Positions 52,973-61,717 of a stretch of DNA of 64,000 bases are shown here, piece after piece. This DNA comes from Gemmatimonas aurantiaca (GTDB lineage Bacteria > Gemmatimonadota > Gemmatimonadetes > Gemmatimonadales > Gemmatimonadaceae). Both the position numbers and the translations under genes were made by a program. The stretch is taken from the NCBI RefSeq assembly GCF_037190085.1, contig NZ_JBBCJO010000012.1, forward strand, positions 186,001 to 250,000. The letters are read 5' to 3'. Each line of letters opens with the position of its first letter. The first letter of the stretch is position 1. The notes below the pieces were generated by a model. The model was not told where the DNA came from and did not search any database. It was given only the letters and a program-made list of their open reading frames with translations.

Positions 52973-53419
52973 TCAGGCGACGACGTCGGCTGGCGGCGCC
53001 GTGCTGAATGGAAGGACAAAATCGATCCAAGCCGCCATGAACTCCTGCTGGGAGCGGCCTGGAAGGATCACCGACTTCGCCACAATCGTGGTGAAGCTCA
53101 CCGCTGGCACGATGGCGTGCAGGGACACGGCCGATGTACAGCAGTGGCTGATGCAACGGCAATCATGGCGCGAATCATGCTCCGCAGGAGGCGTCGCGCG
53201 TTCGGATTCCGCTTCGTGGCCATGCGCGCCATGCGTCGCATGGCCATTCCCCGACTCATCTGGCTGAGCCGCGGCTGCATCCGTCGCCACCGGCGCAATG
53301 TCGTGCATCGGACAGGCGTGCGCGGAAACCAGATTCATCGTCAACGCGATGAACCAAATCCCGAGACACGCGGAACCGAGGCGCCGCCAAACGCCGAGAG
53401 AGCGGAAAATCCGGAGCAC
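52973..53419 (-). CDS. His/Cys-rich exported protein
   Basis: This 148-residue protein starts at GTG 53419 (or another nearby codon) and has a signal peptide-like segment (ACLGIWFIALTMNLVSAHA). The mature part is rich in potential metal ligands: ACPMHD, GNGHATHGAHGHEAE, DSRHDCRCISHCCTS. A second hydrophobic stretch follows near residue 105. No family is recognised, but the composition resembles copper-chelating or metal-chaperone proteins. It is the first gene of the receptor-mbnP-mbnH operon. A TATGAT element ends 5 bases before the GTG, so the mRNA may be leaderless. Confidence 0.65.
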   Translation of the reverse strand: MLRIFRSLGVWRRLGSACLGIWFIALTMNLVSAHACPMHDIAPVATDAAAAQPDESGNGHATHGAHGHEAESERATPPAEHDSRHDCRCISHCCTSAVSLHAIVPAVSFTTIVAKSVILPGRSQQEFMAAWIDFVLPFSTAPPADVVA

Positions 53420-53424
53420 ACTCC

Positions 53425-53454
53425 ATCATAAACAGGCTCGGGCTGTTCCGTCAA
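53425..53454 (-). promoter_or_regulatory. Sigma-70-type promoter of the copper locus
   Basis: On the minus strand TTGACG (53454-53449), an 18-base spacer and TATGAT (53430-53425) form one of the best promoters in the window. The predicted start is at or next to the GTG at 53419. Confidence 0.65.
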
Positions 53455-53514
53455 AAGGGCGCGGCCTCCGTGGCACTGCGAAGCCCTTCTCCGACAGTCT
53501 GCCGTGGCGATCCG

Positions 53515-53548
53515 CATGAGGAGGGGACTCCGGTGGTCCCTCCTCATG
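53515..53548 (-). terminator. Terminator-like hairpin
   Basis: CATGAGGAGGGGAC and GGTCCCTCCTCATG pair over 14 bases with one mismatch around a 6-base loop. It lies between the 50-residue gene and the copper-locus promoter, so it probably insulates that operon. No T tract is adjacent. Confidence 0.55.
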
Positions 53549-53604
53549 TACGATGGGGCATTGTTTTACGACTTGTCCGCCCCCGCGTGCTCGGAAGGAC
53601 GCGA

Positions 53605-53757
53605 TCATGCGACTTGGTTGGGTGCATTGACCTTCGAGCCCTGATCCCGGTCGATGGTCTTGGCGTATCGACCACCCTGGCTTCTTTTGATGGCCGGCGT
53701 GACGAGTTGTGCAGTCCACTGCGCGATCAGTGTGACGACGACGATGGGCACCCGCAT
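53605..53757 (-). CDS. Small 50-residue protein, hypothetical
   Basis: I do not recognise it. The ATG at 53757 has an excellent ribosome site (GGAGG, 5-6 bases upstream), better than most genes here. The sequence has a short hydrophobic helix (VPIVVVTLIAQWTAQLV) followed by a basic, polar tail (KRSQGGRYAKTIDRDQG). It may be a small single-helix membrane protein. It is enclosed by terminator-like hairpins on both sides, which suggests an independent unit. Support is from the ribosome site and composition only. Confidence 0.4.
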   Translation of the reverse strand: MRVPIVVVTLIAQWTAQLVTPAIKRSQGGRYAKTIDRDQGSKVNAPNQVA

Positions 53758-53829
53758 GTGACCCTCCGTTGCCTGAGGTGATGTCATTGCCCGGGAACGG
53801 CGAACGGTTGCCGGTCGGCAAACACGAAC

Positions 53830-53854
53830 GCGCTGCCCCATCGTGGGACAGCGC
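53830..53854 (-). terminator. Terminator hairpin after the metallophosphoesterase gene
   Basis: GCGCTGCCCCA and TGGGACAGCGC form an 11-base stem with one mismatch and a 3-base loop, 41 bases beyond the stop at 53896. A T tract is lacking. Confidence 0.45.
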
Positions 53855-53895
53855 GATCGGTCCGGCAATACGCGAAAGCGCTGCTTCAGCAACGG

Positions 53896-56800
53896 TCACT
53901 TCTGCCGATGATCGCGGATCACCGGCTTGTTGGTGTCTTTCGGCGTGCTGCTGTCTTTTTCGTCGCTGCCCGCGGCAGGCTTCCGGTGATCACGCACCAC
54001 TGGCTTTCCATCTCCACCGCTGGTCCCACCGCTTGCCCCACTGCTGTTTCCACCACTGGCTCCACCGATGGGGGCTGGTGCGTTGCCACTGGGAGTCGGC
54101 GGGTCGCCGAGGACGACGGGCGGCTGTGTGGAGAGCGGAGGCCTCGTCGGGTTCAGGTTGCCGCTACGCAGCAGGTCCATCGTGATGTAGCGGACGCTCC
54201 GGATCACATTGTCGGCGATTTCGATGATGCGGAATCCCTGGAAGTTGGGACCGGGCGCATTTTCGTTGGTGTCCTTGTCGCGACGGGTGTTGGAGGCGGG
54301 GCCCAGCGCTGCCGTCTGCACGACGACAGGCTGATGATCGCGCCACCATTGGGCCGGGTCGGTTGCATCGGAAAGGGGACGGGCATACGGCGGCGTATTG
54401 AACGTGGAAAGATCCTTCCACGTGGCCCCTGCCCGGTTGTCGTTCACGATCTGCTCGGCCCCTTCTGCCGGTGTGCCGGCTTTGATGTTCACGAGACGCC
54501 GCCTGTAGCTGCTCTCCTTCCACCACTGACCGGGAAGCGACACAGGATAGTAGGACGTCGGATTCTCGAAATAGTGATCGGTGTACATCTCGAGCTGCTG
54601 CTTCGCCGCGTTCCAGCGGGTGCGGAAATCGAAGCGGTAGTGACCATGCCCGCAGAGGAGCAGTGTCACGGGACGCCGTCCGTCTCCGCCGGAGACGATC
54701 TTCATCAGCTCCTCCTGATGACCGACGGCGATTCCCATGTCCATCAGATCTTCGACGGTGCCGATGTGGAAGTACGGCGTGCCGTTGCGCGGCCAACTGG
54801 GGGTGTTGGTCAGCGCATCCGGACGCGGCACCATCACGCTGTTCTCCTGCTGCATCACGGCCGATCGCTTGTTGTGGAACAGGAACGAGGTGATGTGTTC
54901 GGGCGATGCACCGGGGTGCATGGTTTCCCGGAAATGCGGCAGCATCATGTTGCCGGCCGGATTGATCGGCGGCGCATGCATCCCCACCAGCACGAGCCCC
55001 CGTTCACCGGCGCTGTCGAGTGCGGCCCGCAGCAGGGCGAGTTCGTCCGTGTTGACTCCGGTCGAATCGGGGCTGCCGTCGAGGAAGTGTTCACTGCTCT
55101 CGCTGCCGAAGCCGAGTTTCGTGATGACGGTTTCCGTCAGCGTGTCGGTGATGTCCTTGTCCTGTCGCGTGTCGAGCATGAGCAGCCGGTGCTGTCCCAT
55201 CCGCACGAAGTACGACCGGTTGCGGTTGATGTGCCGGAAGTAGTAGTTGGATTCGTTCAGCATCGACGGTTCGACGAGCACCTGCTTCGCGGCACTCTCC
55301 GGCGTCAGCACGGGGATGAACCATTCGTTCTGGTTCTTGCCGCGGAGCCCGATCAGCTTGAGGGCCTCGGCGCGGGTGACATTCAGCCCGGAATACTGAA
55401 ATTGCGCATCGATGAGGCTCAGCGAGAGCGCGGAGATCGGATCGATCAGGCCGAGCAGTCCGATTCCCGGTACCATGTCGAGTGCCGACCCCACAGCATC
55501 GACGACGATATCGATCGCGCCACCGGTGATGTCATGCAGGAACGAACCGACGACATCACCGCTCGACACCTTGATCTTGAACGCGAGCGCATACGGCCAC
55601 GCCCGGTAATCGTGATTGCCGAGGCTGGTGAAGATGGGCACGCGGAGCGGCTCGGCGGAGGGGGATTCCGGATCGGGTGACTGCGCCGTGCCGCGCACGA
55701 GATTCTCGAAGAACTCGAAGTTGCCGGGGCCATGCGGATGGTCCCCCACTTCATGGACGTAATCCACCAGATCGCCGGTGGCCATGATGGCATCGAGCTG
55801 GCCGGCGGCGTGCTGTTTGTTGGCGAACCGGATGAACTCGCGTAAACTGTCATTCCAGTTGTTGAACAGCGCGAGGTCGGCTGCGGGCACGCCGGCCTTC
55901 CGGAGCTGCGCACGATATTTCTCGACGCGGCGACTGGAATGGATGTCGGTGATGTGGGCGATGTTGAACGATTCCCAGTCGCTTCGCGCGTAGATGTCGT
56001 GCGGCGCGATGATGATCGGAGCGATCCCGGGGACGCAGAACGCCAGGGAGTAGAGGGTCCGTCGCGTGAGGCCGCCGGTGGTGACCGTCGTGTTCCCGCC
56101 TCCTGTGGAGGTCGACATCTCGCCGGTCGATGCGCCGGCAGTGCTGGTGGAGGCCGGACCGGTGGCGGTTGTGCCGGCGAAGGCGGTTGTCGCACTGGTG
56201 TGCACGTCGACGCCGTGCGTGCCGCCGGCCGTCGTGGAGCGTGCCACCGTGAACGACAGCACGCGTATGCCGCCGTCGGTGGTCAGCGCTCCGGGCTTGA
56301 GTTCGACCTGCGGGATGACGGTGCTTCCCACCGGGATGAGGCGGAGTCGCTGCTTCCACAGGGTGGTGGCCAGCTCCGGATGTGCGTCGAGCGCCGCGAC
56401 GGCCCCGCGAAAGCGCATCCAGGGCAACTGCGGCGGATTGTCCGGATCGATGAGCTGGGGACAGCCGAGCAGCGGCGGGATGAGATCCCCCTGCAGGACG
56501 GCGGTGCTGTTGTCCGCATGCCAGAGCACGCCCCGTTCGAAATACGCGGCGCGGCCGCCGCCGATGCGCACCACGTCCTGCAGCGGATGACCGAGCGAGC
56601 TGTGCACTCCGCCGGCTGCTTTCCAGGCGTTGTAGAGTGTGCCGAAGAGGCGCACCCCGCCGGTGCCCCGCACCCAGCCGATCGTTCCCCATTCGAAGAC
56701 GGAGTAGGGGAACCGACCATCCTCACTGATTGTTTCGTCGCTGGTGGGGAACCCCAGCTCCCGCTCGCCGGTGGCCGGATTGGGTCCCTGCGCGCCGCCG

Positions 56801-56994
56801 TTGTTGTAGCGGGTGAGGATACCGCCGTGCACTTCATGCGCCCCCGTGTTGGGGTGCCAATAGATGGTGCCGCGCTGAAACCGTTGCAGAAGGCCACCGT
56901 ACCCCGCGTCCTGCGCGGGAGCTGCCGCGGTGCCCAGATCCAAGCCGCGCTTGCGGAGCAGATTCCAGTGCTCCGTGATCTTTGCTGCAGACAT
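53896..56994 (-). CDS. LGFP-repeat and metallophosphoesterase protein
   Basis: This 1032-residue protein combines N-terminal LGFP repeats (about 45-190: ELGFPTSDETISEDGRFPYS, FEWGTIGWVRG, SSLGHPLQDVV, FERGVLWH), a Thr/Ser/Gly-rich linker (about 255-310) and a calcineurin-type phosphoesterase (about 340-860). Metal motifs are HITDIHSSRR, MATGDLVDYVHE, LGNHDYRAWP, GMHAPP and GHGHYRFD, so the dimetal site looks complete. The C-terminus is disordered, with KPVVRDHRKP and KPVIRDHRQK as a near repeat. I start at ATG 56994. No N-terminal signal peptide is visible, although LGFP repeats are usually envelope-associated. A perfect palindrome lies upstream. Substrate unknown. Confidence 0.8.
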   Translation of the reverse strand: MSAAKITEHWNLLRKRGLDLGTAAAPAQDAGYGGLLQRFQRGTIYWHPNTGAHEVHGGILTRYNNGGAQGPNPATGERELGFPTSDETISEDGRFPYSVFEWGTIGWVRGTGGVRLFGTLYNAWKAAGGVHSSLGHPLQDVVRIGGGRAAYFERGVLWHADNSTAVLQGDLIPPLLGCPQLIDPDNPPQLPWMRFRGAVAALDAHPELATTLWKQRLRLIPVGSTVIPQVELKPGALTTDGGIRVLSFTVARSTTAGGTHGVDVHTSATTAFAGTTATGPASTSTAGASTGEMSTSTGGGNTTVTTGGLTRRTLYSLAFCVPGIAPIIIAPHDIYARSDWESFNIAHITDIHSSRRVEKYRAQLRKAGVPAADLALFNNWNDSLREFIRFANKQHAAGQLDAIMATGDLVDYVHEVGDHPHGPGNFEFFENLVRGTAQSPDPESPSAEPLRVPIFTSLGNHDYRAWPYALAFKIKVSSGDVVGSFLHDITGGAIDIVVDAVGSALDMVPGIGLLGLIDPISALSLSLIDAQFQYSGLNVTRAEALKLIGLRGKNQNEWFIPVLTPESAAKQVLVEPSMLNESNYYFRHINRNRSYFVRMGQHRLLMLDTRQDKDITDTLTETVITKLGFGSESSEHFLDGSPDSTGVNTDELALLRAALDSAGERGLVLVGMHAPPINPAGNMMLPHFRETMHPGASPEHITSFLFHNKRSAVMQQENSVMVPRPDALTNTPSWPRNGTPYFHIGTVEDLMDMGIAVGHQEELMKIVSGGDGRRPVTLLLCGHGHYRFDFRTRWNAAKQQLEMYTDHYFENPTSYYPVSLPGQWWKESSYRRRLVNIKAGTPAEGAEQIVNDNRAGATWKDLSTFNTPPYARPLSDATDPAQWWRDHQPVVVQTAALGPASNTRRDKDTNENAPGPNFQGFRIIEIADNVIRSVRYITMDLLRSGNLNPTRPPLSTQPPVVLGDPPTPSGNAPAPIGGASGGNSSGASGGTSGGDGKPVVRDHRKPAAGSDEKDSSTPKDTNKPVIRDHRQK

Positions 56995-57059
56995 TGTCCG
57001 GTCCTGAAGAGGGGGCGCCAAGGGCGAGACCTTCAATAGTGACGGCGACCGGGGGTTGT

Positions 57060-57081
57060 TTCCGTGATGGACATCACGGAA
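57060..57081 (-). promoter_or_regulatory. Perfect 22-base palindromic operator
   Basis: TTCCGTGATG-GA-CATCACGGAA is a perfect inverted repeat with a 2-base centre, 66 bases upstream of the start at 56994. On the minus strand it is followed about 25 bases later by CACTATTGAAGG, a possible -10 region. The size and symmetry suggest a dimeric transcription factor. Confidence 0.6.
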
Positions 57082-57277
57082 TGCATCAGGGGGCATCTCC
57101 GGGGCGGCGCGATGCCGCCCGGGAGTGGCGACCGGTCAGTGCGTTCGGCAGATGTTCTTCATTGCCGGATCAGCGGGTGATGGTGCGGTGCTCCAGCAGA
57201 TCTTCGAAGTCGACCCGCTGGCGTGCCCCACCGGCCCCGGCGCGAGCAGGTCGGGTGATTGATCCCGTCGGCCGCGC

Positions 57278-60200
57278 TCACCCCGACTGCCGCAGCAACT
57301 TGTCGACCCGCGTGCGAATCTCCTGCACCCAGGGCTGCAGCGCTGGATCCGCCTTCATCCAAAGCTGCGTGATCTGGCTGTACACATCGATCGCCTTCTG
57401 ACGTTGGCCGTTCGCCTCGTACAGCTCACCAAGACTCCGGAGCACCGTCACCCGCCATCGCGCATCGATATCGAGGTCCACACTTGGCGTAGCAAGAAAG
57501 TGTTCGAAGGCGCTTATTGCAGAGTCGGCTCGACCAAGCTCCTTCCAGGACACGCCCCGGATCACGTCCGCAAATCGCTCGCTGGTCTCGAACCGTCGAT
57601 CGGCGATGGTGATCTCGTGGATGGCGTCATTCCACCGCCCCTCTGTATAGGCAAGACCGGCGCTCAACACAGAGCGCACGCCGGCGAGGTCGGAGGCGGA
57701 GGACACAAGATCCTGCTCGGCGCCGGTTACCGCCGTTCGCATCAACTTCGGATCGCGCAGCGCGAGGGCTATTGTGCCCAGTAACTCCCACGGACGCTCA
57801 GTGGCCGGAATGTCAGCCATCGGCGCGCGCTTGAGGCCGCGCTGGAGTGCCTCCAGTGCGCTGGGTTTGTCGCCATATGCCGCTTCGAAGTAGACGGTGT
57901 CGAGGGCGACAGCCAGCCGGTTGGCCACCGTCGGTTGTGCCTGGAGCAATGCTTCGCCGCTTTTGGCCTGCCACTGCCGGGCTTCACGAATGCGACCCTG
58001 CAGTTCGGCCACCTGGGCCACGGTAGACGCCGAAACGGTTGCCTGACGAAGCGTCTTTGGCCGAGTGGCGATGGATCGGCTCAGACTGTCCATCCGCGCG
58101 TAGTCGCCCTTCCCAAAGGCAGCCCATGCCTCCGCCTCCCAGATGTTGTTGCTTTGTGGGAAGGCCACGCGAAACGCCTGTACGGTGGAATCGAGCGCTT
58201 CTGTCCGTCCGGTGCCAATCTGCATCAGCAGCAGATTGGTGAACGCTCCACCGAACGTGCGCGGGAGTTTCGTGACCTTCCGGAACAGCGCTTCGGCCCC
58301 TTTGTAATCGCGTTTCATGACGAGGACCACAGCGGCGGCATTGAGGGCAGAGGCACTGGTGGAATCGAGGGCTGCGGCCGCGCCATAGGCTGCCGCGGCC
58401 TTGTCGAGATCGCGCGTCGGACCATTCAGGTGGTAGTAGCCTTCGGTCAGCAGCCGCTCCATTTCCGTCAACCGCTCCCGATGACGCCAGGCGGTGCTGA
58501 TGGCCTCGATACGCCCGGTGCGATCGAGGTCTTCATTGCCAAGCAACACAGCGAGCTTGCGCCAGGCCATGGCAAACGAACTGTCGATCTCTACGGCCTC
58601 GCGCAGGAGAGCAACACCGCGTTCGGGTTCTGCCTGTTCATCCGCGAGCCGTGAACCTTCCACATACTTTCTGAGTGCTGGCAACGATGACGTGGTGACG
58701 CGCTCGAGCTCCCGACTGGCACGAATCGTCCGCAGTGACTCGCCTGCTTTGCTTCTCACTTGACGCGACAGTTTCCCCACCGCGACGAGCAGCGCATCCG
58801 GGCTGGCCGCTTCCTGCCGGAACAGCGCCAGCTCACGTCCGTCAAGCGCGCCCACCAATCGCGCCGACACGACATAGCTCGAACCAAGCTGCTGGATGCT
58901 GCCATCCAGCACGGCCTTGGCGCCTTCAAGTGTGGCAATTTCGCGAGCGACGTCAAAATTCAGGGGCACATCCGTGGGGCGCTTCATCCACGACAGCAGG
59001 TCACGAATGGCAGCGCGGGTCAGCACCTTGAGCGATGACGACTGCGCGAGATCGGTGCGGAGTGCTTCGGCTACGGTAGCGCCCAGGGTGGAATCACTGG
59101 CGGGCGAGGTGAAATCAGCCACCATCACCGTTTCCTGCGAACCGAACGTTCCGCTGCTCCGTAGCGACGCCATCGGGCCGATTCCCATGGCCCGCATGAC
59201 CATGAAGCCGACGACCAGTGCGGCAAACGCGCCAACGGCCACACCACCGCCCAGCCAGACTCGCCGCCACGACAGGTGAGGACTGGCCGAGATCGCCATC
59301 GTGGTCATCGTGCCCTGCGGAGCGGCCCGTCCAGGGGTAGCGCTGAAAACACGCCGGGCCGTGCGTTGGGTGAAGGCAGTAAATGCGATGAGTGGCAGGC
59401 CGGCCAGCATGACGACGACCGAACCTGGAAGCACCCAGTCGGGCAGGTCGACCACCGACGTGGCTGCCCATGCCGTGAGCGTCACGAATGCCGTTGCCGC
59501 TGCCCAGACGCCGGTAGCGCGCGCAAGATGGATCTGGCCGCCCTGCAGGATGGCTGGCGTCACGGCGCCGCTGCCAGTGGTGGTGATCGAGTCGAGCACT
59601 TTGGCCACGTCCCGCGCCCCCTGCGGCCGGTGCTCGGGATCTTTGGCCAGACAGGACATGACGATCGCCGACAGCGCCTTCGGGCAATCGGGTGCCAGCT
59701 CGAGCAGATCGCGCGGAGGTTCCCCCATGTGCGCGGCGAGCAGCTTGCTGGGCGTACTCCCCTGGAAGGGCGGATGGCCGGCAATGATTTCGTACGCCAT
59801 CACGCCGAAGGCATAGAGATCGGCGCGATGATCGATGGCAGGATCGCCGAATGCTTGTTCCGGCGCCATGTACATGGGCGTGCCAATCGACATGCCCGCC
59901 TGCGTAAGCGCTGTGTCGTGTGTGTCGCCGCTGGCATGGCCGCCATCGGTTCGCGCGGCGTTGATGGCCTTGGCGATGCCGAAGTCGGTGACCGTGGCAC
60001 TGCCGCTCGACAGCAGAACGTTGTCCGGCTTGATGTCGCGGTGTACGACGCCCTGCCCATGTGCGTATGCCAGCGCTCGCGCCACGTCGCGCAGAATGCT
60101 GACCGCTTCTGCCTGCGGAAGCGGGCCGCCCTCCAACCGATGGCGAAGCGAATCGCCGGCGACGTAGGGCATGGTGAACCACGGAATGCCGTCCGTGTCG

Positions 60201-60445
60201 CCGGCGGCAAGCACCGGTACGACGTGCGGATGCTGCAATTGCGCGGCGAGCAACACTTCGCGCCGGAAACGCTCGACGGAGATATTCGCGAGCAGCTCAG
60301 GCGCGAGCACCTTGACGACGACGCGTCGATTCAGCGCGACTTCGCGAGCCAGATACGTCCGGGACATCCCGCCACCGCCGAGTTCGCGCTCGATGGTGTA
60401 TCGGGCTGCCAGGGCCGTTTCCAACCTGGCGCGCAGCGCATCCAT
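57278..60445 (-). CDS. Membrane Ser/Thr protein kinase with TolB-like and TPR regions
   Basis: This 1055-residue protein has a eukaryotic-like kinase domain (about 16-290): glycine loop ELGGGGMSRTYLA, lysine in VVVKVLAPE, VVHRDIKPDNVLLSS, VTDFGIAKAI and MYMAPEQAFGD. All catalytic residues are present. Membrane helices lie near 315-360 and 410-435. A TolB-like/FlgO-like domain follows (about 450-570, VMVADFTSPASDSTLGATVA), then TPR-type helices to the C-terminus. This layout is common in Gemmatimonadota and Acidobacteriota. The outside part may sense an envelope signal. The PP2C phosphatase at 42 kb is a possible counterpart. Confidence 0.92.
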   Translation of the reverse strand: MDALRARLETALAARYTIERELGGGGMSRTYLAREVALNRRVVVKVLAPELLANISVERFRREVLLAAQLQHPHVVPVLAAGDTDGIPWFTMPYVAGDSLRHRLEGGPLPQAEAVSILRDVARALAYAHGQGVVHRDIKPDNVLLSSGSATVTDFGIAKAINAARTDGGHASGDTHDTALTQAGMSIGTPMYMAPEQAFGDPAIDHRADLYAFGVMAYEIIAGHPPFQGSTPSKLLAAHMGEPPRDLLELAPDCPKALSAIVMSCLAKDPEHRPQGARDVAKVLDSITTTGSGAVTPAILQGGQIHLARATGVWAAATAFVTLTAWAATSVVDLPDWVLPGSVVVMLAGLPLIAFTAFTQRTARRVFSATPGRAAPQGTMTTMAISASPHLSWRRVWLGGGVAVGAFAALVVGFMVMRAMGIGPMASLRSSGTFGSQETVMVADFTSPASDSTLGATVAEALRTDLAQSSSLKVLTRAAIRDLLSWMKRPTDVPLNFDVAREIATLEGAKAVLDGSIQQLGSSYVVSARLVGALDGRELALFRQEAASPDALLVAVGKLSRQVRSKAGESLRTIRASRELERVTTSSLPALRKYVEGSRLADEQAEPERGVALLREAVEIDSSFAMAWRKLAVLLGNEDLDRTGRIEAISTAWRHRERLTEMERLLTEGYYHLNGPTRDLDKAAAAYGAAAALDSTSASALNAAAVVLVMKRDYKGAEALFRKVTKLPRTFGGAFTNLLLMQIGTGRTEALDSTVQAFRVAFPQSNNIWEAEAWAAFGKGDYARMDSLSRSIATRPKTLRQATVSASTVAQVAELQGRIREARQWQAKSGEALLQAQPTVANRLAVALDTVYFEAAYGDKPSALEALQRGLKRAPMADIPATERPWELLGTIALALRDPKLMRTAVTGAEQDLVSSASDLAGVRSVLSAGLAYTEGRWNDAIHEITIADRRFETSERFADVIRGVSWKELGRADSAISAFEHFLATPSVDLDIDARWRVTVLRSLGELYEANGQRQKAIDVYSQITQLWMKADPALQPWVQEIRTRVDKLLRQSG

Positions 60446-60919
60446 GATCTTGGGCTGAGGTGTGGGTAAGCCGGGATAGTGTGTACCGTGGAGCGAAACA
60501 GCAAGAGGGATAATAGGGTCGGAATTGGAGTTTTGGTTGGTGTCGGATCATCGGCATCGCCCGGAGACGGTCTACGACGATCGCGTCGCCCGCGAGTACG
60601 GGCCCTGGCGGCCCATCGTCACCACCCAGGCGTCGGTGACCGACCAGATCCGCACGCCCCTCCGGACCTGCGCCGCGGCATGCCGATTGCGCGAACCTGC
60701 GCGAGAATCATCGCGCGTGGTCCTGCGTCATGAGCGATTCATCGGTTATCGCGGCGCAAAATACCCGCTCCGTTCCCACCGAGATATGGTTGCGTCTCGA
60801 AGTTCATGATGCACCGACTGGAAGTCTCCAGAAGCCGAAGCGTGCTCCTCGTGGGGATGCTCCGGGTACCTGCACGCACCTCCAGGCGGGGGCACGATCG
60901 CACTACGGTGCCCGACTGT
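60446..60919. other. Intergenic region upstream of the Ser/Thr kinase
   Basis: No certain gene lies in these 474 bases. On the minus strand TATTAT (60515-60510) could be the kinase -10 element, without a good -35. On the plus strand, 60525 to about 60690 reads as an open frame with strongly GC-biased third codon positions, then the bias fades; see the separate entry. Confidence 0.4.
60525..60809 (+). pseudogene. Possible gene remnant (94 codons, plus strand)
   Basis: The frame from TTG 60525 to 60809 has mostly G or C at the third position through about codon 55 (VYDDRVAREYGPWRPIVTTQ region), as in real genes here, but later codons lose this bias and the sequence matches nothing I know. It could be the start of a decayed gene, or chance. 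No ribosome site is seen. Confidence 0.2.
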
Positions 60920-61717
60920 TCACGACAACCGCAGCGGATAGCGTCGGCTGACACGCACGACATGTCCGCCGGCCAGATGCACCTGCTGATCGCCATGCCC
61001 GATGGATTCCACTCGCACGATGGCATCGAGGTTCACATAGGCGCTGCGTGAGACCTGCCGGAAGCGCCGCAGATCGGCGGCAGCCGCCAGTGCCGCCAGT
61101 GGGCCGCGTGTACGCCATTGCTGGTCCACACCATGGAGCACCACGTGATTGCGATCGGCTTCGATCCAGATCACCGCACGGGTGGGGACCACCTGCTGCG
61201 TGCCCCGTGTCCCGTTCACCCCACGCTCGCCGATGACGAGACGGTCCGGCAACGGGGATGGCGCCGTCTCGTGCACGACATTGCGACGATGCCACGCCAG
61301 TTCCTCGGCATCGTTCCGGATCTGCATGGTGCGACGCACACGATCGATGGTCGCGGCAAACCGGTCGCCGTCCCACGGCTTGAGCAGATAGTCGAGCGCC
61401 GACAACGCAAAGGCCCGCACCGCCCGATCGGCATGGGCCGTCACGAAGATGACGAGCAGATGTGATGCCTGAGGCAGTCGTGCGATGGCATCCGCCACGG
61501 CGAGGCCATCGATGCCCGGCATCTGAATGTCCAGAAACACGAGATCCACGGCATCGTCACGCAGGATGCCGAGCGCGGCCGGGCCGTCGCGTGCCTCGAG
61601 AATGCGGCCCACTTCCGGCACCTGCTCGAGGAAACGCCGGAGCTTGGCCCGGGCCGGCGCTTCGTCGTCGGCCACGAGCACACGCCACGGCCCTGCCCCA
61701 CCGTCCGCGCCGCTCAC
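60920..61717 (-). CDS. LytTR-family response regulator
   Basis: This 265-residue regulator has a receiver domain (about 10-130) with VLVADDEAPARAKLRRFLEQ, phosphoryl acceptor in DLVFLDIQMPGIDG and the conserved Lys in SALDYLLKPWDGDRF. A C-terminal LytTR DNA-binding domain (about 165-265) contains IWIEADRNHVVLH, FRQVSRSAYVNLDAIVRVE and the HVVRVSRRYPLRL end. The GTG start 61717 overlaps the kinase stop by 4 bases (GTGA), so it is translationally coupled to its sensor. It is the last gene of a unit that begins with a PQQ dehydrogenase. Confidence 0.92.
   Translation of the reverse strand: MSGADGGAGPWRVLVADDEAPARAKLRRFLEQVPEVGRILEARDGPAALGILRDDAVDLVFLDIQMPGIDGLAVADAIARLPQASHLLVIFVTAHADRAVRAFALSALDYLLKPWDGDRFAATIDRVRRTMQIRNDAEELAWHRRNVVHETAPSPLPDRLVIGERGVNGTRGTQQVVPTRAVIWIEADRNHVVLHGVDQQWRTRGPLAALAAAADLRRFRQVSRSAYVNLDAIVRVESIGHGDQQVHLAGGHVVRVSRRYPLRLS

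Noticed and set aside
53426..53899. 157-codon minus-strand frame upstream of the copper locus
   Set aside because: It spans a terminator-like hairpin, has low-complexity Arg/Gly/Pro composition and no ribosome site; the shorter 50-residue frame has a strong one.
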